Shown: positions 7,008 through 12,558 of the stretch, one piece after another
Layout of the letters: each line of letters begins with the position of its first letter
Numbering within the stretch: position 1 is the stretch's first letter
Position numbers and translations under genes: made by a program
Notes under the pieces: generated by a model
Told to the model about the DNA's origin: nothing
Seen by the model: the letters and a program-made list of their open reading frames with translations, nothing else
Databases searched by the model: none
Source of the DNA: a virus
Virus record (IMG/VR): IMGVR_UViG_3300042298_000870
Coordinates: 1 to 33,892 of that record
DNA length: 33,892 nt
Reading direction: 5' to 3' (one strand)

Positions 7008-7217
7008 TCAGTTCAGTGGTGTGATGCCATTGGCTTCTTCAAAAGCCAAGACTTGTGCGAGGGAATAGCGGACGCGTGGTGTGCCTGCTGGTAGGCCAAT
7101 GCGTGGCGCAGTGACGTAGGCAGGGCCAATGCCGCGTGCACGTTGGTTTTTGATGGCCGCTGGCTTCAGGCCCCAACGTGCTGCCAGTTCATCAGTGGTG
7201 AGGAATGGTTCAGTCAT
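7008..7217 (-). CDS. Small winged-HTH / excisionase-like DNA-binding protein
   Basis: 69 residues from the ATG at 7217. FLTTDELAARWGLKPAAIKNQRARGIGPAYV is an excisionase/MerR-type helix-turn-helix, followed by a wing-like RYSLAQVLAFEEANG. Such proteins bind DNA as excisionases or small regulators. No integrase is present in the window, so a regulatory or architectural role is likelier. The start lies 8 bp inside the end of the upstream bet gene. Confidence 0.75.
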   Translation of the reverse strand: MTEPFLTTDELAARWGLKPAAIKNQRARGIGPAYVTAPRIGLPAGTPRVRYSLAQVLAFEEANGITPLN

Positions 7218-7968
7218 CAGCAAAGGGATCCTCAGTGGCGGGTGCTAGATGAGCCTCTCTGGTCAGTGCTAGCTCCATAAGCTGCTGATTCTGCTCATCG
7301 CTGAGATCAGGCTTGCGCTTATCCATGCGCGCTACCACCTCCTGCAGCTTGTCCAGCGTGTCGGCCTTGGCAATCGCAGCCTTGCCGGCTTGGAACAGCT
7401 TGGCGTCGCCTGCGGGCAATGCGGGTGCGGGTGCAGCGGTCACAGTGACCGGCTCTACCTCTGCTTGCTGCATCTCATCGGTGCTGTAGACGCCGGACAT
7501 GTCAGCAGGGAATGCTTTGCGCAGTGCCAATGCCTCAGAGCACTTGGCAATCATGGCGGCGCCCATCTTGGACCACAAGCCTTGACCGGCGTTGTAGTCA
7601 GCAAAGCGTGCGACGCCAACAAATGGATGCTGGCTGCCCTTGCGGTGGATGATGGTCTTGGCCGCGGCAGGTGGCTTGCTGCCAAGCCATACGTCAGTCC
7701 ACTGGCCATCGTCGCCACACCAGTAGGTTTCAGATCCATCAAGCTGGCCGGTGCGCTCTGCGATGGCGCGCAAGCCGTCAATGCCGGCTTGGATGGTCAT
7801 CTTGCCGCCACGCTTGATGGCGTAAATCTGCTTGCTGAATGGATCCAGCCCAGTGCGCTGGCAGGCGTAGGCAAACAGGCGCAACTCGTCATTGCTGCAG
7901 CCAGGCGCAATGGTGGTTGAGATCAGCTGCGTTTGCTCTGGTGTCCAGAGGGTGATGCTAGAAGTCAT
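7210..7968 (-). CDS. bet: Bet/RecT-type single-strand annealing recombinase
   Basis: 252 residues. The N-terminal two thirds match the Redβ (Bet) family: ELRLFAYACQRTGLDPFSKQIYAIKRGGKMTIQAGIDGLRAIAERTG, then the conserved GLWSKMGAAMIAKCSEALALRKAFP. The C-terminal third is a charged linker and helices ending EDPFADD. It anneals complementary ssDNA and works with the adjacent exonuclease, whose reading frame overlaps its start by 11 bp. With SSB two genes later this forms a complete two-component recombination module. Confidence 0.92.
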   Translation of the reverse strand: MTSSITLWTPEQTQLISTTIAPGCSNDELRLFAYACQRTGLDPFSKQIYAIKRGGKMTIQAGIDGLRAIAERTGQLDGSETYWCGDDGQWTDVWLGSKPPAAAKTIIHRKGSQHPFVGVARFADYNAGQGLWSKMGAAMIAKCSEALALRKAFPADMSGVYSTDEMQQAEVEPVTVTAAPAPALPAGDAKLFQAGKAAIAKADTLDKLQEVVARMDKRKPDLSDEQNQQLMELALTREAHLAPATEDPFADD

Positions 7969-8752
7969 CGGATGTGATAGTTGGGTTGGCAGTTAATGCC
8001 CATGAAGGCAGGCTGAGCGCTTGGCACGTGTCGCCGTAGCCCGGCCATTCCTTGGTGGCTTGGCAATCAGCGATCACGCGCATGTCGCGTTGCCGCAGCT
8101 CATCACCAGCAACCATGGCTGCGGCGTCAAGCTCGTAGACCGCAACCGCGTACGGCGCAGTCTTCTCAACGGCAATGAACACAAACCGCTCAGCACCGTG
8201 CAAGCCGGCTAGGTAGTGGCTCGCTTGCACATGGTAGCGGAAGGTAGCCACGCTACGGGCAAAGCCGGCAGGGCTGGCGTCCGTAGTGGTCTTGAGATCC
8301 ACCACAGTGGTGCCGGCGTACCAGTCGGGTCGGCATTTGCACCGCAGCCCGGTGGTGGCGTCATCCCACCAGAAGGACTGCTCAGCCTTGCCATGGGCAA
8401 GTAGTGCTGCCGCTGCAGGGTGCAGCCTGACGGCATTGTTCATGGCAATCGCCAGCGACCAATCCGCATCAGTCACGGCTTCAATGTCACGCGCTGCAAG
8501 CTCTGCTGCCTGCTCCTTGCCGGCCTTGGTGTTGCGCGGTGCGCAGCGGCTGTAGCGCTTGCCAAGCTCATCCGGTTCCAGTACTGCGCAATGCACCAAG
8601 CTGCCAAGCCGCATCGCAGCAGTCGGCTCCGGAGCGCTGCGGCTTGGGTCGAGGTAGCGGCTCCAGTAGTGGTAGGGCGACTTAGCCACTGCGTGCAGGT
8701 GGCTAGCGCTAACGGCTGGGTCGGCGTGGTACTGCTCGTTGCTAATGGTCAT
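7958..8752 (-). CDS. PD-(D/E)XK exonuclease (RecE/exonuclease VIII-like)
   Basis: 264 residues. The N-terminus contains SASHLHAVAKSPYHYWSRYL and MRLGSLVHCAVLEP (a GSxxH box, ~50-54). The nuclease core is CRPDW with Asp143, then VDLKTTT with Asp152 and Lys154, then YHVQASHYL with Gln176: the motif series of RecE-type PDDEXK (DUF3799) nucleases. It should digest one strand of duplex DNA and hand ssDNA to the Bet protein just downstream. The ATG overlaps the upstream stop (ATGA). Confidence 0.88.
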   Translation of the reverse strand: MTISNEQYHADPAVSASHLHAVAKSPYHYWSRYLDPSRSAPEPTAAMRLGSLVHCAVLEPDELGKRYSRCAPRNTKAGKEQAAELAARDIEAVTDADWSLAIAMNNAVRLHPAAAALLAHGKAEQSFWWDDATTGLRCKCRPDWYAGTTVVDLKTTTDASPAGFARSVATFRYHVQASHYLAGLHGAERFVFIAVEKTAPYAVAVYELDAAAMVAGDELRQRDMRVIADCQATKEWPGYGDTCQALSLPSWALTANPTITSDDF

Positions 8753-8949
8753 ACCACTGCCCCACTGCGCAACTGGCGGTGCATCCGGCTGGCGGTGCCG
8801 TAGGTGGCGACCAGCTCGGGGAACGCATCCAGCAGGCGGCGTTTGTTGCCGGGATCAGCCTTCATGCCAGCCTGCGCTAGCGCTTGGAAGAAGCCGCCGC
8901 CGTGCTGGTAGGCGGTGGCAAATGTCCAGTAAATGTCAGATTCGCTCAT
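8749..8949 (-). CDS. Small hypothetical protein
   Basis: 66 residues from the ATG at 8949 (MSESDIYWTFATAYQHGGGFFQALAQAG...). It is helical and neutral, with conserved-looking aromatic/glycine content and a C-terminal region FPELVATYGTASRMHRQL. Both ends are in ATGA overlaps with neighbours, placing it in the same coupled operon as the exonuclease. A longer reading from 8970 is less likely. No family recognised. Confidence 0.7.
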   Translation of the reverse strand: MSESDIYWTFATAYQHGGGFFQALAQAGMKADPGNKRRLLDAFPELVATYGTASRMHRQLRSGAVV

Positions 8950-9071
8950 GGCTTGAGTTGCTCTTGGCAAGCGTGATGGCTGTAGGCGGGCTGCTGGCGG
9001 CCGGTGTCATAGGCCATTGCCCAGACACCAAAGATGATTGCCAGCACGGCAAGGCGGTTGAGGTTGTTCAT
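8946..9071 (-). CDS. Very small single-pass membrane protein
   Basis: 41 residues. An N-terminal hydrophobic segment (LAVLAIIFGVWAMAY, residues ~7-21) is followed by a short polar tail with one Cys (SHHACQEQLKP). Start and stop are both ATGA overlaps, which strongly supports expression despite the size. It resembles the tiny membrane proteins phages use to alter the host envelope or inhibit membrane enzymes, but nothing specific can be claimed. Confidence 0.6.
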   Translation of the reverse strand: MNNLNRLAVLAIIFGVWAMAYDTGRQQPAYSHHACQEQLKP

Positions 9072-9250
9072 GCCAGTGCCCTCCGCACTGCGTAACGACT
9101 GATGTTCATGTGGTCTGCAATGCGTCGCTGACTCCAGCCGTAACTGCGGCGTAGGCGGCGTGCGCGTTGCTCAGTGCTCTCGGTTGCCCAGAGCAGGATC
9201 AGGACTGGCAGCAGGAGCAGTGCCAGTAGTAGAGCGAGTGTTGTAGTCAT
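9068..9250 (-). CDS. Membrane-anchored helix-turn-helix small protein
   Basis: 60 residues combining two parts. Residues 1-22 are an almost uninterrupted hydrophobic helix (TLALLLALLLLPVLILLWA). Residues ~33-59 are a helix-turn-helix (LRRSYGWSQRRIADHMNISRYAVRRAL). As read it would tether a DNA-binding module to the inner membrane, which is unusual. It is translated after a hairpin leader (9273-9295) and is coupled by ATGA to the 41-residue membrane protein. A start beyond the hydrophobic part would need a non-ATG codon, so the fusion appears real. Confidence 0.65.
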   Translation of the reverse strand: MTTTLALLLALLLLPVLILLWATESTEQRARRLRRSYGWSQRRIADHMNISRYAVRRALA

Positions 9251-9272
9251 GGTTGGGGTCGCAATGTGTGGT

Positions 9273-9295
9273 GCCGGATTGGGTGCGGCTCCGGC
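9273..9295 (-). promoter_or_regulatory. Leader hairpin A (covarying family)
   Basis: On the minus strand GCCGGA-N11-TCCGGC forms a perfect 6-bp stem with loop GCCGCACCCAA. It ends 22 nt before the ATG at 9250, and the spacer is A/C-rich with no Shine-Dalgarno sequence. Hairpin B at 9541-9563 has the same loop with a compensated stem change. Confidence 0.6.
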
Positions 9296-9308
9296 GGGCC
9301 GCGGTGGA

Positions 9309-9515
9309 TCAGGCGACAGTCAAGCCGTCAGCCAAACGAGCCGCATAAATATCGCGGGCATGACGAACACTCATGAAGTGATCAGCAACGCAAACCCAGC
9401 CGGTGCTGGCATACCAGCGGCTGTGGCGCACATTCACGCGCTTGCCGTCAGCATTGGGGGTGAAATCCCAGCGAACGGGATAACCGTATTGGTTGGTGGT
9501 GAGTGAGTGAGTCAT
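9309..9515 (-). CDS. Small hypothetical protein
   Basis: 68 residues starting MTHSLTTNQYGYPVRWDFTPNADGK. The middle is rich in Arg, His and Trp (RVNVRHSRWYASTGWVCVADHFMSVRHARDIYAARLADG), suggesting a compact alpha/beta fold that may bind nucleic acid. It resembles in composition the 60-residue product at 10121, which also has a SVYHRTSFGWAHSN-type N-terminal half and a similar helix. No known family recognised. It follows hairpin leader B and a CCCAACCCGAGAGCC spacer. Confidence 0.6.
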   Translation of the reverse strand: MTHSLTTNQYGYPVRWDFTPNADGKRVNVRHSRWYASTGWVCVADHFMSVRHARDIYAARLADGLTVA

Positions 9516-9540
9516 GGCTCTCGGGTTGGGGTGGGTATTG

Positions 9541-9563
9541 CCGGGATTGGGTGCGGCTCCCGG
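9541..9563 (-). promoter_or_regulatory. Leader hairpin B (covarying family)
   Basis: On the minus strand CCGGGA-N11-TCCCGG is a perfect 6-bp stem with loop GCCGCACCCAA, identical to the loop of hairpin A. Relative to A, two stem base pairs differ and both are compensated. It ends 25 nt before the ATG at 9515. The flanks also match A (GCGGCC on one side). Confidence 0.6.
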
Positions 9564-9577
9564 TGGCCGCGTGGGGG

Positions 9578-9724
9578 TTAGGCGGGTTGCAGCGCTTCCC
9601 AGACTTCGCCGGCCAGGCGCTCATAGGCGCCTTCGCCAATCACGGCGTCAAAAGCCTGCTGAATGGTTTTGCCGCCGGCAACCTCAGAAAGGATCAGGGC
9701 GGAGATGGCTTGAGTTTTGGTCAT
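9578..9724 (-). CDS. Small hypothetical protein
   Basis: 48 residues, MTKTQAISALILSEVAGGKT..., predicted as two amphipathic helices (IQQAFDAVIGEGAYERLAGEVWEALQPA). Its beginning resembles small helical DNA-binding or adaptor proteins, but no family is recognised. It is the first gene after a promoter (9796-9769) and starts after hairpin leader C and the spacer ACCCCAAACCGAAAGCC. That arrangement makes it a real expressed gene rather than a chance frame. Confidence 0.6.
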   Translation of the reverse strand: MTKTQAISALILSEVAGGKTIQQAFDAVIGEGAYERLAGEVWEALQPA

Positions 9725-9741
9725 GGCTTTCGGTTTGGGGT

Positions 9742-9759
9742 GCAGGACTGGTTGCCTGC
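9742..9759 (-). promoter_or_regulatory. Leader hairpin C
   Basis: On the minus strand GCAGG-N8-CCTGC forms a 5-bp stem that ends 17 nt before the ATG at 9724. The spacer ACCCCAAACCGAAAGCC contains no ribosome-binding purine run. It lies at or just after the expected transcription start of the promoter at 9796-9769, so it would form near the 5' end of the mRNA. Confidence 0.5.
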
Positions 9760-9768
9760 TGTCCCCAT

Positions 9769-9796
9769 ATCCTACACCATGCGCCGCCGTGGTCAA
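9769..9796 (-). promoter_or_regulatory. Sigma70-type promoter (shared block type)
   Basis: On the minus strand TTGACC (9796-9791), a 16-bp spacer ending GGTG, and TAGGAT (9774-9769). The bases from GGTG through GGGGACAGCA nearly repeat those of the promoter at 21096-21134. It drives the 48-residue gene and those after it. Confidence 0.65.
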
Positions 9797-9802
9797 CCCA
9801 GC

Positions 9803-10117
9803 TCAGTAACGGATCGACACAGTTGCTGTGCCGTCTAGCGGCACGCCTAGCCGATGGGCGGCGCCGGCGCTGAGATCCAGCGATCCGCAGTCGCAGCGGT
9901 CAGTGACTGGCACGGTGAGCAGTCGCCCGCGGTGCTGCACTGTGACGCGCGTGCCGCATGGCAGCCATGGATGCGCGGCGGACACGTCCCAGTGGCGGTA
10001 GGTGCCGCCGCAGTATGTGGTGCGCCCGTGATACCAGCCGTCATAGACAGTCGCAGTCACCTGCCGGGCTTGAGCCGGTGACAGCAGCAGGATTGCTGCA
10101 GCGATCAGTGCGCGCAT
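9803..10117 (-). CDS. Secreted RlpA-like double-psi beta-barrel protein
   Basis: 104 residues. A signal peptide (MRALIAAAILLLSPAQA, cleavage near Ala17) is followed by a DPBB domain of the RlpA/expansin type: TATVYDGWYHGRTTYCGG, then LPCGTRVTVQHRGRLLTVPVTDRCDC and the characteristic SLDLSAGAAHRLGVPLDG. The conserved Asp of the VTDR motif is present, and four cysteines may form disulfides. RlpA proteins bind or cleave naked peptidoglycan glycan strands in the periplasm. Its place among early small genes, far from the endolysin, argues for a role during infection (wall remodelling or superinfection control) rather than final lysis. Confidence 0.8.
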   Translation of the reverse strand: MRALIAAAILLLSPAQARQVTATVYDGWYHGRTTYCGGTYRHWDVSAAHPWLPCGTRVTVQHRGRLLTVPVTDRCDCGSLDLSAGAAHRLGVPLDGTATVSIRY

Positions 10118-10120
10118 GAA

Positions 10121-10303
10121 TCAACCCTGCTCGTGCACGATGGCTTGATTGCCACGTTCGTCGATAGCGCGGATTTGAAAAGCGCCGCGCTCCCATCGCT
10201 CTGCAGACGCGATGGCGCTATTCAGAGACACAAAACGGCGTGCGCCGACATTGCTGTGCGCCCAGCCAAAGCTAGTGCGGTGGTAAACAGAGAAAGTAAC
10301 CAT
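10121..10303 (-). CDS. Small hypothetical protein
   Basis: 60 residues from the ATG at 10303 (MVTFSVYHRTSFGWAHSNVG...). It continues RRFVSLNSAIASAERWERGAFQIRAIDERGNQAIVHEQG, an alpha/beta pattern with a strand-helix-strand core; the end (FQIRAIDERGNQAIV) resembles small phage proteins that bind nucleic acids or proteins. No family named with confidence. It is preceded by promoter, hairpin D and an AAACCGAGCATC spacer, and RlpA follows 3 bp after its stop. Confidence 0.6.
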   Translation of the reverse strand: MVTFSVYHRTSFGWAHSNVGARRFVSLNSAIASAERWERGAFQIRAIDERGNQAIVHEQG

Positions 10304-10323
10304 GATGCTCGGTTTAGTGGTGT

Positions 10324-10338
10324 GCCGGGCCAACCGGC
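10324..10338 (-). promoter_or_regulatory. Leader hairpin D in a 160-bp gap
   Basis: On the minus strand GCCGG-N5-CCGGC forms a 5-bp stem ending 20 nt before the ATG at 10303. The spacer (ACACCACTAAACCGAGCATC) shares AAACCGA with leader C. The rest of the 10304-10440 gap is a GC-rich untranslated leader downstream of the promoter at 10468-10441, with no convincing gene. Confidence 0.5.
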
Positions 10339-10440
10339 GATGCAGCCTTACCTAGGGCGTGTTGGGCTCGTGGTGACGCGTCGTGTGCCCGGTTCCGCAG
10401 CGGTTGAGTTTTGCGAGTGGACCGCTCCCCTCGTGCAACC

Positions 10441-10468
10441 ACTATACACCCTGCGCAACCCCTGTCAA
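10441..10468 (-). promoter_or_regulatory. Near-consensus sigma70 promoter
   Basis: On the minus strand TTGACA (10468-10463), a 16-bp spacer ending GGTG, and TATAGT (10446-10441): the strongest promoter by eye in the window. The -35 overlaps the stop codon of the VRR-NUC gene, so it sits at the operon junction and drives the small-gene block. Confidence 0.75.
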
Positions 10469-10806
10469 CCCAGCAGTGCCTCCGCATCGCTGACCGACCG
10501 CGCCACGCCTGCAATGCCACCAGCCGCCTGGACTGCATCAAGCCACTGCTGCTGCTCAGCGCGCAGCCTGCCGGTTGCGGTCTTCACCTCTATAGATAGG
10601 AATACAGCCACGGTGCTGCCGACCATCTCAGGCGTTACCGTCACGCGCTTCCAGCCGATCAGGTCAGCGCTGCCCTTGCACAGGCCAAACTGCACCGGGC
10701 GGCCATTGGCATCGCGCAGCGTTCCGGTGTTGTTTCGGAACAAACGCGTGTCACCGTTGCTGCAGGCGATGCGGATCTCTTGCTGGATGGTTTGCTCAGA
10801 AGACAT
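10465..10806 (-). CDS. VRR-NUC domain nuclease
   Basis: 113 residues covering the whole VRR-NUC fold of the PD-(D/E)XK superfamily: N-terminal Glu10 (QEIRIACSNG), FRNNTGTLRD, GSADLIGW with Asp48, then FLSIEVKTATGRLRAEQQQWLD with Glu73-x-Lys75 and the conserved Gln-Trp, and a C-terminal GGIAGVARSVSDA. Phage stand-alone members act on branched DNA such as Holliday junctions or flaps, a sensible partner for the recombination genes downstream. It overlaps the preceding gene by 11 bp. Confidence 0.9.
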   Translation of the reverse strand: MSSEQTIQQEIRIACSNGDTRLFRNNTGTLRDANGRPVQFGLCKGSADLIGWKRVTVTPEMVGSTVAVFLSIEVKTATGRLRAEQQQWLDAVQAAGGIAGVARSVSDAEALLG

Positions 10807-11203
10807 TGGCAGAAATTGGCGTAAAAGAGCCTAATTCTGCCATTGTATTTAAGCAATTCCGCAAACTGCTGTTAGTGCCATTGTGTAAATCAATGAGCTG
10901 AAAAATATGCGATTTTATCGCTTTTGCTTCGGATGCGCGCCATTCAACGGGAATAATCACAGAGCTGCGACTTCTATCTGGTGCAATGCGAGTGAGCTGA
11001 CAGAAGCCTTCTGGGTTCAGTTTTGTAGGTCCAACACCGCGCACACTCCATCCACGGCCAAATTCGCGCTTGATTTGCAGACGTAAATCTTCAACCCAGT
11101 CTGCCGCTGACTCCACATTCTGCACGTCATACCAAGCCTCTACGACTGCGGCAATGGCATCGGGCAGTGTCACTCCTTCTAGCTCAATGCAGAATTTGCT
11201 CAT
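10796..11203 (-). CDS. Hypothetical protein between helicase and nuclease
   Basis: 135 residues from the ATG at 11203, which overlaps the helicase stop (ATGA); a longer start at 11218 is possible. The N-terminal part is helical (LPDAIAAVVEAWYDVQNVESAADWVEDLRLQIKREFG). The middle is strand-rich and basic (GRGWSVRGVGPTKLNPEGFCQLTR...SSVIIPVEW), and the C-terminus is helical. No family recognised. The GC content and codon ends are more AT-rich than in the neighbouring helicase, hinting at a separate acquisition. The position implies a role in DNA handling. Confidence 0.7.
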   Translation of the reverse strand: MSKFCIELEGVTLPDAIAAVVEAWYDVQNVESAADWVEDLRLQIKREFGRGWSVRGVGPTKLNPEGFCQLTRIAPDRSRSSVIIPVEWRASEAKAIKSHIFQLIDLHNGTNSSLRNCLNTMAELGSFTPISANVF

Positions 11204-12558
11204 TGCACCTTGCTCCATTGCCCTTTTGTTTGACGTGCGGCTAGGACGTGCTTAGCCCATGCGACTGGATTCTTGTATCCCCGCTCCTTGCCAAGTCGGA
11301 TGAGCTGATCCAGCGTCTGAGCGCCGCCCTGCTCGCGCCGCTTAGCCACTGCCAGCTCTTGCAGCTCCCCATCAACCTGCTGCAGCTCGCGGCGCTCTTG
11401 TGGTGCAAACACATGCCCGCACTCGCGGCATGACTGCACTGCACTGGCGCTAGTGGCGAAGCACTGCGGGCAGACCTTGACCGATGGCGCTGCCTCGCGG
11501 TCTCTGCGGGCAACCCCGTCTAGCGTCCAGTCCCGCGGCTCTAGATGGTGGCCAAGCCGCAGCGTGTTGCCCACGTGGTCGAGCACTACGGCGCGCTTGC
11601 CCAATTGCGGGCGCAGGCACCGACCAATCATCTGCAGGTGCAATGCCACCGATGCCGTAGGCCGCAGCAGGATGCAGCCGCCGACGCTTGGCACGTCCAC
11701 GCCTTCACCGATCAATGCGCAACTGGTGAGCACCTTGAGCCTCCCGGTGCCTAGGTCGCTGAGAAGCTCACGGCGCTGCGCGGCATCCATGCTGCCGTCG
11801 ATACTGGCCGCGGCGATGCCATTGCGCTGGAACAAGTCAGCCACTGCCTCCGCGTGCGCCACGGAGCAGCAGAAGGCAATCGCCGTTTGCCCTGGCAGGT
11901 GCTTGCGGTAGTGGCCAAGGCAATCACCCATGATCGTGCCGACGCGCTGCTCAGCCTCCTTGGGGTCGAAGTCACCCATCCGTTTGCGCAGTCCGGTTGA
12001 GTCAAACCCCGGCGGTGCCAGCACCTTGGCGCCAGCGAGGAAGCCGGCATCCGTGAGCTGCTGCGCTGTTGGCCCTTCCACCATGCACTGATAGTGCTCA
12101 CCAAGGCCGCGGCCATCGCTGCGTATCGGTGTTGCCGTGACGCCAAGCAGTTTGGCTTGCGAGAAGTGCTCGATGACCTTGGCCCATGTGCCGGCGCTGG
12201 TGTGGTGCGCTTCGTCCACCACCAAAAGCTGGAAGAAATCCCGTGGCAGCAAATGCAGCCGTCGGGCAAGCGTCTGCACACTGGCGACCTGCACCGTGCG
12301 GGATAGATCCATTGCCTTGCCGGCGCTGATGCGGCCATGCGGCACCGGCATGGCGCGGCTGGCTTGATCCAGCAGCTCTTGCCGGTGCACCAACACCAGC
12401 ACGCGGTTGCCCTTAATGCTGGCTTGCTGGGCGATGTAGCTAAAGCACACCGTCTTGCCGCCGCCGGTGGGCAGCACCGCTAGGACTGACTTGTGCCCTA
12501 GCTGGTACTGCAGGCGGATGTCGTTGATCAGTTGTTGCTGGTATGGGCGGAGTTGCAT
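11200..12558 (-). CDS. SF2 DEAD/DEAH-type helicase with zinc ribbon
   Basis: 452 residues from the ATG at 12558 (GTG at 12561 possible), coupled to the upstream gene by TGATG. Positions count from that GTG: the Q-like LRPYQQQ near residue 5, Walker A PTGGGKT at ~31-37, DEAH in VVDEAHH at ~116-119, GVTATPIRSDG (motif III), and RecA2 motifs including LTSCALIGEGVDVPSV and MIGRCLRP (motif VI). A C-terminal zinc ribbon (CPQC...CRECG) should contact DNA. It resembles SSL2/UvsW-like branch-migrating helicases, so recombination or fork restart is the likely job. Confidence 0.92.
   Translation of the reverse strand: MQLRPYQQQLINDIRLQYQLGHKSVLAVLPTGGGKTVCFSYIAQQASIKGNRVLVLVHRQELLDQASRAMPVPHGRISAGKAMDLSRTVQVASVQTLARRLHLLPRDFFQLLVVDEAHHTSAGTWAKVIEHFSQAKLLGVTATPIRSDGRGLGEHYQCMVEGPTAQQLTDAGFLAGAKVLAPPGFDSTGLRKRMGDFDPKEAEQRVGTIMGDCLGHYRKHLPGQTAIAFCCSVAHAEAVADLFQRNGIAAASIDGSMDAAQRRELLSDLGTGRLKVLTSCALIGEGVDVPSVGGCILLRPTASVALHLQMIGRCLRPQLGKRAVVLDHVGNTLRLGHHLEPRDWTLDGVARRDREAAPSVKVCPQCFATSASAVQSCRECGHVFAPQERRELQQVDGELQELAVAKRREQGGAQTLDQLIRLGKERGYKNPVAWAKHVLAARQTKGQWSKVQ

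Noticed and set aside
10133-10834. 233-codon plus-strand frame across the small-gene block
   Set aside because: Runs across the VRR-NUC gene, promoter and leader on the other strand; Ser/Arg/Pro-rich shadow.
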